DNA from: Streptomyces sp. CA-210063
Lineage (GTDB): Bacteria; Actinomycetota; Actinomycetes; Streptomycetales; Streptomycetaceae
Length of the DNA: 64,000 bases
NCBI RefSeq assembly: GCF_024612015.1
Contig: NZ_CP102512.1
Location: 1,240,001 to 1,304,000, forward strand
Reading direction: 5' to 3'
In this document: one piece after another, positions 1 to 9,239 of the stretch
Layout of the letters: every line of letters starts with the position of its first letter
How positions within the stretch are numbered: the first letter of the stretch is position 1
Program-made: the position numbers and the translations under genes
The notes under the pieces: generated by a model
Seen by the model: the letters and a program-made list of their open reading frames with translations, nothing else
Database searches by the model: none
What the model was told of the DNA's origin: nothing

Positions 1-2015
1 TGGTTGCTGTCGTTCCACAGGCCCTGGAGGTTGGCGGGCAGGCCGTTGGGGCGAGAGGAACTGATCAGCAGGTACCGGCCGTAGTCGAACATCGTCTGCT
101 CGAGTGTCGGATCCTCCCCACCCGCCGCGTAGCGCGCCAGTCTGGCGGTGGTCGGCAGAGCGACGACGGCGTCGTCGGAGGTACCCCAGTCGACCGAGAC
201 ACGGTTCATGAGAGCGCGCATCTCGGCAGTGTGCTCGTCGCGCAGCTCGTCGTAGGACCGGGCGGCCGCCTTGTCGAGCGCTGCGGCGACAGCCGGTTCC
301 GGATCGGCTCCGCGCCATCCGGCGGCGGCGTCGAACTTGTAGTCGGTGCGGGCGTCGAGGAACAGGGTCAGGGTCGTGCAGCCGCTGAACCGGAGCACCG
401 ACCCGTCGGCGCGGAGGTCACCGTCGCTCTGCACGGCCCGGACGGTGCACGCGTGCTTGAGCCCGTTGCCCATGACACCGCTGAAGGCGATTCGCCCGGC
501 ATCGGCGTCGACGGTCGTGGGGGCCTTGTCCTGTCCGGACGTCAGCGAGATCGCTCCGGAGAGCGCCCGGGCACCGTCAGAGGTGTACCGGAAGACCATG
601 ACGTCCGCGGACCGGCCGGCGAAGGCTTCGCGCAGGACACGTCGTCCCGGCGCGCCGAAGCGGGTGACGTGGACACCTTCAACGAAGTCGAGGGTGCGCT
701 GGTAGTCGACGACCGTGCGCTGCGTGCGCGTGTCGAAGCCCTTGCCTTCCAGCGCGATCTCCGCGATCTGGAAGCCTGTGGAGGAGGCGCCGGGGGTCAG
801 GGTGAGCCGGTAGACGCGGTAGGCCGTGCTGTTGGTGATCCGGAAGGTCCGTCTCTCGCCGCGGCCGGCGAAGGGCGCCCCGGGGTTCTGCGTGTCGAGG
901 GTCACCCAAGCATGCCCGTCCTGCGACGCCTCCAGTGCCCATCGCCGGGGGTCGTCCTGCGGACGGTCGGGGGCCGCCGTCAGCGTGTACGAGGTGACGG
1001 CGACCGCTCGGGGCAGGTCGGCCTGCCAGACGACCGCCGGCGCGGCGGCGTCGACCCGCCAGACCGTGGCCGGATCGCGGTCCACCGAACTCGAGATGTC
1101 CGTGGCCTGGGACCCGGTCCCGCCGCCGGATCCCTTGGAGTGCCCGCTCGGCGACGACAGGTATATCGAACCGCCCCCGCCGAGGTCGGCGCCGGACAGA
1201 CCGATCTCGCTCAGCTGGAAGTGGCTGACCCCTGGTTTGGGGACGAAGTCGAACCGGTAGAAGCGGTAGGCCGCGGTGTTGTCACAGGTGAATGCCCTTG
1301 TCTGGCCGCGGCTCTCGAAGGGCGCCGCCAGAGTGCGGCTGTCCAGCGTGGTCCAGGTGGCGCCGTCGGCGGAACCGGACAGCGTCCATTCCTGCGGGTC
1401 GCGCTGCGGCACGTCGTTGGCACTGGTCAGACTGTAGGACGCGACCGCGACTGGGGCGGGGAGCTCGGCCTGCCACTGCACCTTCGAGCCTGGCCCCACG
1501 ATGCACCACTTGGTGCTCGAGTTGCCGTCGTACGTCTTGTCGACACCCTCCGACGAGGAGGTGTTGTACGGTCCCCCCGGGGCCGTGACCTTCGCACGGG
1601 GAGCGAAGGAAACGACGACGTTACCGAAGTTCCGGTACGAGCCGAAGCCGGTCATGCCGGTGTCGAATGCGCTGTCCGGCTTGCCCGCGAGGGCGTTGTC
1701 GTAGTTGTTGACACCGCCCCAAAGACTCTGCTCGTTGAACTGGATGCGCTCCTCGTAGGGATCGGCGAAGAGCATGGCGCCGAGCCGGCCGTTGCCGATC
1801 GGCAGGGCCTGCGACTGCCAGTCCGTGGCAGGGACGGAATACTTCAGCGCCTTGCGCGACAAGGTCGGCCATTGGACAGCCGCCGGCGCGTCGGTCTCTG
1901 CGACGGCCTGTCCCGCAGAGGTTACGCCGGTCAGCTGAGTGATCAGAGGTGCCAGGGCGAGGGCACCGCCGAACTTGAGGACGCTTCGTCGCTGCGGTTG
2001 GGATTCATTGATCAC
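1..2015 (-). CDS. GH95 family alpha-L-fucosidase, secreted, C-terminus beyond window start
   Basis: 671 codons are visible; the gene runs off the left edge. The GTG start at 2015 follows a GGGAG ribosome site by 8 nt. The N-terminus has a twin-arginine leader (QRRSVLKF, then a hydrophobic stretch), so export by Tat is likely. Residues ~45-85 carry the GH95 signature (ALPIGNGRLGAMLF ... NEQSLWGG), and near the window edge is SSRPNGLPANLQGLWN, the usual start of the GH95 catalytic barrel. The catalytic residues of the family lie further on, outside the window. Between residues ~140 and ~420 two tandem F5/8-type C (discoidin-like) domains interrupt the N-terminal domain. The family releases L-fucose from glycans, which fits the fucose operon at 12.8-20.1 kb. 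A fucose-operon-type operator sits ~95 bp upstream. Confidence 0.9.
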   Translation of the reverse strand, partial: MINESQPQRRSVLKFGGALALAPLITQLTGVTSAGQAVAETDAPAAVQWPTLSRKALKYSVPATDWQSQALPIGNGRLGAMLFADPYEERIQFNEQSLWGGVNNYDNALAGKPDSAFDTGMTGFGSYRNFGNVVVSFAPRAKVTAPGGPYNTSSSEGVDKTYDGNSSTKWCIVGPGSKVQWQAELPAPVAVASYSLTSANDVPQRDPQEWTLSGSADGATWTTLDSRTLAAPFESRGQTRAFTCDNTAAYRFYRFDFVPKPGVSHFQLSEIGLSGADLGGGGSIYLSSPSGHSKGSGGGTGSQATDISSSVDRDPATVWRVDAAAPAVVWQADLPRAVAVTSYTLTAAPDRPQDDPRRWALEASQDGHAWVTLDTQNPGAPFAGRGERRTFRITNSTAYRVYRLTLTPGASSTGFQIAEIALEGKGFDTRTQRTVVDYQRTLDFVEGVHVTRFGAPGRRVLREAFAGRSADVMVFRYTSDGARALSGAISLTSGQDKAPTTVDADAGRIAFSGVMGNGLKHACTVRAVQSDGDLRADGSVLRFSGCTTLTLFLDARTDYKFDAAAGWRGADPEPAVAAALDKAAARSYDELRDEHTAEMRALMNRVSVDWGTSDDAVVALPTTARLARYAAGGEDPTLEQTMFDYGRYLLISSSRPNGLPANLQGLWNDSN

Positions 2016-2461
2016 AGTGAGATCTCCCAGGGCACATTCATCGGCTCTTTCACGGGGGAGTGACAGCCGCATCAAGATCTATCGAGGGCGTTGTCATCTT
2101 TGCGGGACGATAGATCCGATGTCTAGAGGTGTGCACCACCGACTCACCTGGCACCGTCCGTTGCCTACCGCGGCGCGTCGCGCGCCTCCCGTGTGCGTCG
2201 CCCCCGGGCAGGGAGCGCACTAGCAGCAGTCGCCACGGCGGGCCGACAGGTGGCCCTGCGGGGGATGAATCGGCATAGATGCGGTCACCTGGCTGGATAA
2301 CTGACCATGCCCGCCGGTTCCGGGCAACGGCGCCGGATACAACCTGGCAATCCGGCCTCGACATCACCGCCCTGCTGAGGGGCCCGATAAACAGAGCAGC
2401 AGCAATGCCGACGGTCGTAGGCACCGTACACGGTGCCTCACCATCGCTCGTGGCTGCGCAG
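2016..2461. other. Intergenic region upstream of GH95 gene
   Basis: This holds the promoter side of the GH95 gene, including the operator at 2110-2124. The left part is the 5' leader of that gene. The remainder, up to the 3' end of the acyl-CoA ligase pseudogene, shows no convincing coding sequence. Confidence 0.6.
2110..2124. promoter_or_regulatory. Candidate fucose-regulon operator, site 1
   Basis: ATAGATCCGATGTCT matches the inverted-repeat consensus ATACATCSGATGTAT shared with sites at 12.2-12.7 kb and 22.3-22.5 kb. It lies ~95 bp upstream of the GH95 start. Binding by the FCD-GntR protein encoded at 7399-8100 is inferred. Confidence 0.6.
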
Positions 2462-3963
2462 TCAGACAGTCGGCTCCGGCGACGCCGGCGCGCTGATGTG
2501 CCGCTTGAGGATCTTGCCGCTCGGCCCCATCGGCAACGTGTCCATGAGCCACACAGCACGGGGGTACTTGTGGCCGCGACCCGGTCCTTGACGTACTGCC
2601 GCAGTTCCTCGGCCGTGGCCTGGACCCCCGGGCGCAGGACCACCGCGGCCGCGATCTCCTCGCCGAGTTCCTGATGCGGTACACCCACCACCGCGGCGAG
2701 GGCGACGGCCGGGTGCTCGTGCAGAACCTCCTCGACCTCGCGCGGGTAGACGTTGTAGCCGCCGCGGATGATCATGTCCTTCTTCCGGTCGACTATGTAG
2801 AGGTAGCCGTCCTCGTCCCGCCGGGCCAGGTCGCCGGTGCGCAGCCAGCCGTCCGGGATGGCGATCGCCGTCTCCTCGGGACGGTTCCAGTAGCCCTTCA
2901 TCAGGTTGGGACCGCGCACGGCCAGCTCGCCGATCTCCCCGGGGGCGACGTCCTGACCCATGTCGTCCAGCAGCCGGACCTCCACGTCCTGGATCGGGGT
3001 GCCGATCGAGCTGGCCTTGCGGGGCCGGTCGAGATGGTTGAACGTCACCACCGGACTCGTCTCGGACATGCCGAAGCCCTCCAGCACCGCGCAGCCGAAG
3101 CGCTCCTCGAAGCCGCGCAGCACCTCCACCGGCAGGGATGCGCCGCCGGAGACGCACATCCGCAGCGTCGACACGTCCGCGTCCGTCGGGTGCTGCAGCA
3201 GGGCCGCGTACATGGTCGGCACGCCCCCGAAGACCGTCGCCCGGTCGCGGACTATGGCGTCCAGTACGGTCTGCGGGTCGAAGCGCGGGATGAGCGTGAG
3301 CGAGGCGCCGCTGCAGACGGCCACGCTCATCGTGCAGATCTGGCCGAAGATATGGAACAGAGGCAGACAGCCCACCACCACGTCGTCCGCCGTCATCCGC
3401 TGGACGTGCACCTCATTGGCCTCGGTGTTGTGCCGCAGTCCGCCGTGGGTGAGCGCGGCGCCCTTGGGCTTGCCGGTGGTGCCGGACGTGTACAGCAGGA
3501 CAGCCACGTCGTCGTCCGCCGTCCGCGCCACCTCGCTCAGCGGCTCGTGCCCGGCCAGCAGCGCGGCGAAGGACGAAGACTCCACTGCCACGCGCCGTAC
3601 CCCGGCGGCAGCCGCTCCCTGCACGCCCTCTCCCGGCGCCTGGTGCCATTCGAAGAGCAGCACGGCGCCTGAGTCGCTGAGATGGTACGCGGTCTCCCGC
3701 TCCTTCAGCAGCGGGTTCTACGGCACCACGATCGCGCCGGCCCGGAGCGCGCCGTAGTAGAGCACGACGAACTCGGGGACGTTCGGAAGCATCAGGGCGA
3801 CCCGGTCTCCGGGCCGTACGCCTTCGGCCCGCAGCAGCGCGGCCGCACAGGCGCTGCTTTCGTCCAGCTCCGTGTAGGAGGTGATGTGCGACCCCAGCCG
3901 CAGTGCGGGCCGTTCCGGCTGCCGGGCCGCCGTCTGCACCAGAAATTCCGCCAGATTCGCCAT
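2462..3963 (-). pseudogene. AMP-forming acyl-CoA synthetase (FadD-like), broken by stop and frameshift
   Basis: The frame starts at ATG 3963 with GGAGG 5 nt upstream and reads MANLAEFLVQTAARQPERPA. After residues GAIVVP an in-frame TAG (3718-3720) replaces what is normally Met in the family motif VVPMNPLLKERE. Downstream the frame continues with the ATP-binding motif [22 protein letters not shown] and GWLRTGDLARRDEDGYLYIV. Near 2571-2575 a one-base loss shifts the frame; the intended end (KYPRAVWLMDTLPMGPSGKI, with the catalytic lysine) continues in the next frame to TGA at 2462. Both lesions are needed to explain the sequence, so this is a pseudogene unless there are two sequencing errors. 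The intact family activates fatty or aryl acids to CoA thioesters. Confidence 0.85.
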
Positions 3964-4111
3964 GACCGCCTCCACGAACTCACCGTTGAAATCCGTTGTT
4001 CACGTGGGCGCCATCGTGCTTCGAACCACCGCCGTCGCCTATGGGCCGCGCGACACCATCACCCGCCCACAACTGTTCCCACGAACAAGACAGGCGCATT
4101 AAGCTGCGGTG

Positions 4112-5317
4112 ATGGACCTTGCCGACGTGATCGCGGCGATCCACGAGCGGCTTCCCGAGCTGGGTGAGCGGATCGCGGAACGCATTCGCGCGGACGTCCC
4201 CGCGTATGCGGATGAGTCACTCATCCCGTTCGACTCGCTGCGCCGGTCCTGCACCGCGAACGCGGACCTGGTCCTGAGGCATCTGCGCCGTTCCGGCGCA
4301 CCGGATCCCGGCCCCGCCCGGGAGACCGGCAGGATCCGCGCCGAGCAGGGCATGCCGCTGGCGGACATCCTGCACGCGTACCGGATCGGCTTCGAGTTCG
4401 TGTGGTCGGAAATCCTCACCCAGGCACGCACCCACACCACGGTCCCCGACGCACAACTCGTGGACCGGTCAGCGGAGATCTGGCACCTGTTCGGGCTCTA
4501 TGCCGAGGCCGTGGCGGCCGCACACCGGGAGACCACCGCCGAGCTGGCCGTGCAGCGCGGCGCCCGGCGCTCGGCACTGGTCGAGGCGCTGTTCTCCGGT
4601 GTGATCGCCGACCGCATCACACTGTGGGACGCGGCCCGCGAACTCGGTTTGCCGGAACGCGGCCCCTACTGTGTCGTCGCGGCGGCCGCAGACTCCCCCG
4701 GCGAGGAACCTCTGCCGGGCGTGGAAGCCTCGCTGCGCCATGCACACCTGCCCTCGGCCTGGCGGCTGTTGGCGGATCAGCAGATCGGCCTCATCGCCGT
4801 CGGCGCACCGGAGGCGGAGGCCACCGGCCTGCGCATCCTGCGCCGGGCCGGCGCCCGCGCGGGGGTCAGTCCCCGCTTTTCCTCGCTGCGGGACACACCA
4901 CAAGCCCTGCGCTTCGCCCGGCTGGCCCTGGCGGGACTGCCGGGCGGCGGCCCGGGCGTCGCCCGCTTCGACGACAATCCCCTCGCCATGCTCGTCGCCG
5001 CCGCCCCCGCGGAGGCCACTCACCTGATGAACGTGGTCCTGAAGCCCGTACTCGACCTACCGGGCCTCGAACGCACGCGTCTCCTGGACACCCTGGAGCA
5101 CTGGTTCGACGCCGGCAGCTCCGCCGCGACCACGGCGCAACGCCTCTACGTCCACCCCAACACAGTCCGCTACCGCCTGCGCCGCGTCGAGGAGCTGACC
5201 GGACGTTCCCTCTCGGATCCCCATACGGTGGCGGACCTCGGCGCCGCGCTGCTGGCTGCTCGAAGCCCGGCGGCGGGGCGAACCCCGGCCACCGACCAGA
5301 CAGCATCGACTGCATGA
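4112..5317 (+). CDS. PucR/CdaR-type transcriptional regulator
   Basis: 401 residues, transcribed divergently from the acyl-CoA ligase pseudogene 148 bp away. The C-terminal ~60 residues hold the PucR-type helix-turn-helix (LDTLEHWFDAGSSAATTAQR, then LYVHPNTVRYRLRRVEELTG). The N-terminal ~160 residues look like the RsbRD-like sensory region common in these actinomycete regulators, with a GGDEF-like/CdaR middle. ATG 4112 is preferred over GTG 4109; there is no clear ribosome site, so leaderless translation is possible. Its natural target was probably the adjacent ligase gene, now broken. DNA target and ligand are unknown. Confidence 0.8.
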   Translation: MDLADVIAAIHERLPELGERIAERIRADVPAYADESLIPFDSLRRSCTANADLVLRHLRRSGAPDPGPARETGRIRAEQGMPLADILHAYRIGFEFVWSEILTQARTHTTVPDAQLVDRSAEIWHLFGLYAEAVAAAHRETTAELAVQRGARRSALVEALFSGVIADRITLWDAARELGLPERGPYCVVAAAADSPGEEPLPGVEASLRHAHLPSAWRLLADQQIGLIAVGAPEAEATGLRILRRAGARAGVSPRFSSLRDTPQALRFARLALAGLPGGGPGVARFDDNPLAMLVAAAPAEATHLMNVVLKPVLDLPGLERTRLLDTLEHWFDAGSSAATTAQRLYVHPNTVRYRLRRVEELTGRSLSDPHTVADLGAALLAARSPAAGRTPATDQTASTA

Positions 5318-5911
5318 CCTGGCGCGAACGACAAGGACACCGTGTCGCTCCCCGCTTCCGGGGGATTCAGGCGTGACGGGTCCATCAGCAGCGTCGAGAC
5401 CGGACGACCGCAGGCTTCCTCCGCCGTGCGCCCCAGCAGATACCTGGCGCCACTCGATCAACTGCGGACGGTTCCTGCTGCGTCGAACAAGATGGCCGCA
5501 ATGTATCCGGCGGCCGCCGAGGGCACGGCCGGATCGGTCCCGGGGAGACGGCGGCATCGCGCGAGCAGGCTCCGCAGTGACCGACGCTCCTGACCTTTCG
5601 GGCCGGGGTGTGAAGGCGATTCTGGAGGCTCTCGGACGCTGCCTCGGAGTTACGTGACGATCACTGCAACGGCCACGGTGCCGTCGATGATCTATTCGGG
5701 ATCGGCGTGCCTACTGACCAATGACCGCCCCACTGCCCGCCGACCTTGTCGTTGGTGGGCCATGACGCTCGCCGAGTACGGGCCAGTGATCCTCTGGTTC
5801 GGACCGGCAGGCGGAGGTACCCGAGGATTCGGCATCGGCTGTGCGATCACTGTCCTGGCCGGCACCCCAGGACGCACTCGGGGATCCGCCGTAGAAGCCT
5901 CTGTACCGGAA
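5318..5911. other. Non-coding stretch
   Basis: 594 bp between the PucR-type gene and the 3' end of the F420-type oxidoreductase gene. Several open frames exist on both strands, but none has recognisable domains or a good ribosome site. I see no repeat or mobile-element end. Confidence 0.5.
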
Positions 5912-6373
5912 TTACTGGGTTCGCTGCAGCTCGATCACCGGGATGACCCGGCTGGTCTGGCGCTGGAACTCGGCGTACGCCGGCTGGACAGCGGACTGCT
6001 TGGCGTAGATCTCGTCCCGCTCGGCACCCGTGAGCGCCCTCGCGACCACCGGAAATGTATCGGTGCCGAACTCGACGATGGTCGTCGGGTGGGCCACCAA
6101 GTTGTAGTACCACGCCGGGTGCTCGTCGGCACCGGCCCTGCTGGCGAAGACGAAGAGCCGGTCGTCCTGGCAGAACGGGACCAGTGGCGTTGTACGTTCG
6201 ATGCCGGACCTCACGCCGATGTGGTGGACCAAGATCAGCGACAAGCCCTTGTACACGCCGCCGACGTTCCCGCCGTTCGCCCGGAACTCGGCGATCACGG
6301 CGCTGTTCCACGCATCCGAAGAGACGTTCCCCGGCTGGTTCAAGTCAATCGTCTCTTCCATGACACCGACCAT
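5912..6373 (-). CDS. Nitroreductase-family deazaflavin (F420)-dependent oxidoreductase (DDN-like)
   Basis: About 153 residues, a typical length for this family. Recognisable are the split-barrel features GGNVGGVYKGLSLILVHHIG, SGIERTTPLVPF, the EHPAWYYNLVAHPT motif and the C-terminal YAEFQRQTSRVIPVIEL. Members reduce small substrates with F420H2. The start is uncertain: ATG 6373, ATG 6361 (METIDLN-like start at MEETIDLN) or an upstream in-frame start at 6406 are possible, and none has a strong ribosome site. It is divergent from the AraC regulator at 6449, which may control it. Confidence 0.8.
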   Translation of the reverse strand: MVGVMEETIDLNQPGNVSSDAWNSAVIAEFRANGGNVGGVYKGLSLILVHHIGVRSGIERTTPLVPFCQDDRLFVFASRAGADEHPAWYYNLVAHPTTIVEFGTDTFPVVARALTGAERDEIYAKQSAVQPAYAEFQRQTSRVIPVIELQRTQ

Positions 6374-6448
6374 ATGAAGCGTGCGCTGGTCGAATCGATG
6401 CCTCAAACGGCCATGAACATATCTGTCTGTAGCACTACGCTGGTGAGC

Positions 6449-7390
6449 ATGGACCTACTGGCCGAAACGCTCGCGGTAGGCGGAGTCCGAGGCACCGTCG
6501 GTGCACGCATCGAGGCGAACGAGCCGTGGGGAATCCTGTGGCCCGGCAGCGCCGGCGCGGCCTTCTACGCCGTGGCCTCTGGCACCGCCTGGCTGGAGCT
6601 GCCCGGCCACCCGCCCCGACAACTCATGCCGGACGATGTCGTACTGCTGCCGAACGGGCCGGGACACACGCTGCGCAGTGCCCCCGATGCCGCGGTAGTC
6701 CTCCAGCAGTGCACGGACGCGGATGATGCCCGGGCCCGCGGCGGCGTGCTCCGCGTTGGCTCGGGAGAGATGCACACCAATATCCTGGGTGCCTCCTACG
6801 ACTACGACCCGGCGGTGTCCACACAGGTTCTCGCGACGCTGCCGGAAGTCGTGCACCTTCGGGCGAACCACAGCGGCAGCGGTCTGGACGACACCGTCCG
6901 GCTGCTGTCCAGGGAACTGACCCACCCGCAGATCGCCACCGAGTTCGTCCTCAACCGACTCGTCGACATCCTCCTCATCCAGTTGCTCCGCGTGTGGCTG
7001 ACCGAGAAGCCGGCCGAAGCACGAGGAACCTGGCTCGGCGTCCTCGGCGACCCACTGGTCAGCGTGGCTCTCACCAGACTCCACGAGAACCCCGCGAAAC
7101 CGTGGACGACCGACCTGCTCGCGACGGAGTTGGCGACCTCCCGCAGCACGCTGACCCGCCGCTTCCGCGAGAGCACCGGGCGAACCCCCGGCGACTACCT
7201 CACCCGGTGGCGGATGGACCTGGCCGCCATCCGGCTGCGCGACACCGACGACACTGTGGACACCATCGCCCGTGCGGTCGGCTACACCTCGGTCTTCGCG
7301 TTCAGCCGGGCCTTTCGGCGCGCCCGCGGCCAGGCCCCCGGCCAGTACCGCCGCTCAAGCCGCCAGCACGACAGGGACTGGGACAAGTAG
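6449..7390 (+). CDS. AraC-family transcriptional regulator with cupin sensor domain
   Basis: 313 residues. ATG 6449 (MDLLAETLAVGGVRGT) is chosen because the open frame upstream overlaps the opposite oxidoreductase gene and has no family similarity. The N-terminal ~180 residues match the cupin_6 sensor of AraC regulators (WGILWPGSAGAAFYAVASG, LPNGPGHTLR). The C-terminal ~100 residues carry two AraC helix-turn-helix units (LATELATSRSTLTRRFREST; DTIARAVGYTSVFAFSRAFR). It lies divergently beside the F420-type oxidoreductase, its most likely target. It ends 9 bp before the 3' end of the convergent GntR gene. Confidence 0.88.
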   Translation: MDLLAETLAVGGVRGTVGARIEANEPWGILWPGSAGAAFYAVASGTAWLELPGHPPRQLMPDDVVLLPNGPGHTLRSAPDAAVVLQQCTDADDARARGGVLRVGSGEMHTNILGASYDYDPAVSTQVLATLPEVVHLRANHSGSGLDDTVRLLSRELTHPQIATEFVLNRLVDILLIQLLRVWLTEKPAEARGTWLGVLGDPLVSVALTRLHENPAKPWTTDLLATELATSRSTLTRRFRESTGRTPGDYLTRWRMDLAAIRLRDTDDTVDTIARAVGYTSVFAFSRAFRRARGQAPGQYRRSSRQHDRDWDK

Positions 7391-7398
7391 AGCGGCCA

Positions 7399-8100
7399 TC
7401 AGCCGTCGATCGGGCGGAGAGGATCGTCGACGAGGCTTGTCGCCAGCCACTGCTCGACGGCGGTGATGTGAACCGTCGCGGCGGAGACCGCAAGCAGCGC
7501 ATCGCGTGCCTGGAGCGCGCTGAGGATCTCCTCGTGGTCCTGGTGGGCGCTGTCCAGCGCGGCGCGGGTCCGGCTGCCCCGGACGATGCGTACCCGCTGG
7601 GTGCGGGTGGAGAGCACCTGCAGAAGCATGGAGAGCACCGGGTTGCCGACCGCTTCCACGATGCGCAGGTGGAAGGCGATGTCGTGGGCGACGAACTCTT
7701 CGACAGTGACGGCGGAGCGGCACCGGTCGAGGATGTCGCGGAGTTCCTGGAGGTCGTGAGGTTGCAGCACGGACGCGGCCAGTCCGGTTGCCTGGGATTC
7801 GAGCAGTCTGCGTACCTGGAGCAGTTGCAGGGCGGTACGCCCGTGGGAGACGTCGGCGGCGAAGGACAGGGTCTCCAGGAGGAGGTGGGGCTCCAGGCTG
7901 GAGACGTAAGTGCCGTCGCCCTGCCGCGTGACCAGAATCCGCATGGCGGTCAGCGCCCGGACCGCCTCGCGCAGCGAGTTGCGCGACAGGCCGAGCTGGC
8001 CGGCGAGGACGTCCTCCTTGGGCAGGCGGGAGCCGGGCGCGAGTTCCCCGGCGACGATCATCGCCTTGATCTTGTCCATCGCCTCGTCCGTCAGTGCCAC
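7399..8100 (-). CDS. GntR-family regulator, FadR/FCD subfamily; probable fucose-regulon regulator
   Basis: 233 residues from GTG 8100, with AGAGAGG 7 nt upstream. The N-terminal winged helix is residues ~1-65 (LPKEDVLAGQLGLSRNSLRE, then VRALTAMRILVTRQGDGTYV). The FCD effector domain follows, with the expected metal-binding pattern (HDIAFHLRIVEA, DHEEIL, ATVHITAV). It is the last gene of the minus-strand transporter group (binding protein, ATPase, permease, regulator), 93 bp after the permease. FCD regulators usually respond to sugar acids or other carboxylates, so an intermediate such as fuconate or keto-deoxy-fuconate is a reasonable inferred inducer. It is the obvious candidate for the repeated ATACATCSGATGTAT operators. 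Confidence 0.88.
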   Translation of the reverse strand: MALTDEAMDKIKAMIVAGELAPGSRLPKEDVLAGQLGLSRNSLREAVRALTAMRILVTRQGDGTYVSSLEPHLLLETLSFAADVSHGRTALQLLQVRRLLESQATGLAASVLQPHDLQELRDILDRCRSAVTVEEFVAHDIAFHLRIVEAVGNPVLSMLLQVLSTRTQRVRIVRGSRTRAALDSAHQDHEEILSALQARDALLAVSAATVHITAVEQWLATSLVDDPLRPIDG

Positions 8101-8193
8101 GAGGGTGCCTCTCTGTGGGGGGGCGTAGAGGGCCGTCGTGCTCCGCCCGGTCCGCCTCCGAGCGCCCGGGCGGAGCTGCCTGCGAGCCTGCGT

Positions 8194-9237
8194 CTACTCC
8201 TGCTTCTCGCCGGAGGCGAAGCGGGAGATGATCAGAGCGACGATGATGATCGCGCCGTTGAGGAACTGGTTCCACAGCGGAGGCACGCCGGCCAGCGTCA
8301 TGACGTTGACGACGAGTTGAAGGGTGAGCACACCGGTCAGGGCGCCGAAGACGGAGCCCCTGCCGCCGTTGAGGCTCACACCGCCGATGACGGTCGCGGC
8401 GAAGACCTGGAAGATCCAGCCGCTGCCCTGGGTGGCGGAGATGGAGCCGTAGTGGCCGCTGTAGAGGATGCCGGCGAACGCGGCGAGCACGCTGCCGATG
8501 ATGAGGACGATCCAGACGATGCGGTCGACGCGGATGCCGGCGGTGCGGGCGGCCTCCGGGTTGCCGCCGATCGCGTACAGAGCCCGGCCGTGCCGGAGCC
8601 ATGCCAGCGCGCCGCCGCCCGCCGCGAACAGGATCGCGCAGACCCAGATGGCGGCCGGGGCACCCAGCCATGAGGCCTTGCCCAGGTAGGTGAACGAAGA
8701 CGGCAGCTCCACGATGGACTGGCCCTCGGACAGGGCCACTTGGAGTCCGCGCAGCATGGTCAGGGCGCCGAGGGTGACGATGAACCCGTTGAGGCGCAGC
8801 TTGAGGATGAGGAAGCCGTTGACGGCGCCGATCGCCGCGCCGACCAGGAGGCAGAGCGGGACCGCCATCCATTCGGGGAACAGCCCGAGCCCCATGAAAC
8901 GGCCGCCGCTGGTGGGTAGTACGAGCCAGACGGCGATGACGGGCGCCACGCCGATGGTGGACTCCAGGGACAGATCCATCCGTCCGCTGATGAGGATGAA
9001 CGTCGTGGCGAGGACGAGCAGGCTCAGCTCGGTGGACTGCTGCAGCACGCCGATGAGGTTGTCGGAGGTGAGGAAGGCCGGCGAGACGATGAACCCGATG
9101 AGCATCAGGACGAGGATGGCCGGGACCAGGGACAGCTCACGGAAGCGGCCCAGGTCGACCCGGCGACGGGCGGTGTCCGCGGCGGCCGGCTCCGCCGCAC
9201 TCGCTGCGGGCTCGGTGAGTTCTGTGGTGGCGGACAT
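8194..9237 (-). CDS. Sugar ABC transporter permease (RbsC/branched-chain type)
   Basis: 347 residues from ATG 9237, with GGAAGG 5 nt upstream, starting 2 nt after the TAG of the ATPase gene (translational coupling likely). It is a multi-spanning membrane protein of the BPD_transp_2 family: the pattern ISGRMDLSLESTIG, then GFIVTLGALTMLRG, and YAIGGNPEAARTAGI are standard family motifs. The N-terminal ~30 residues are a low-complexity Ala/Glu/Thr cytoplasmic tail. It forms the membrane channel of the transporter with the neighbouring ATPase and binding protein. Substrate is inferred from context to be L-fucose or a fucosyl sugar. Confidence 0.9.
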   Translation of the reverse strand: MSATTELTEPAASAAEPAAADTARRRVDLGRFRELSLVPAILVLMLIGFIVSPAFLTSDNLIGVLQQSTELSLLVLATTFILISGRMDLSLESTIGVAPVIAVWLVLPTSGGRFMGLGLFPEWMAVPLCLLVGAAIGAVNGFLILKLRLNGFIVTLGALTMLRGLQVALSEGQSIVELPSSFTYLGKASWLGAPAAIWVCAILFAAGGGALAWLRHGRALYAIGGNPEAARTAGIRVDRIVWIVLIIGSVLAAFAGILYSGHYGSISATQGSGWIFQVFAATVIGGVSLNGGRGSVFGALTGVLTLQLVVNVMTLAGVPPLWNQFLNGAIIIVALIISRFASGEKQE

Positions 9238-9239
9238 GA

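Noticed and set aside
231..2063. Long plus-strand open frame opposite the GH95 gene
   Set aside because: No domain similarity and Arg/Gly-rich composition; the minus strand gives a clear GH95 protein.
5654..6448. Upstream extension of the AraC frame
   Set aside because: It overlaps the opposite F420-type gene and has no similarity; the cupin-AraC protein begins at 6449.
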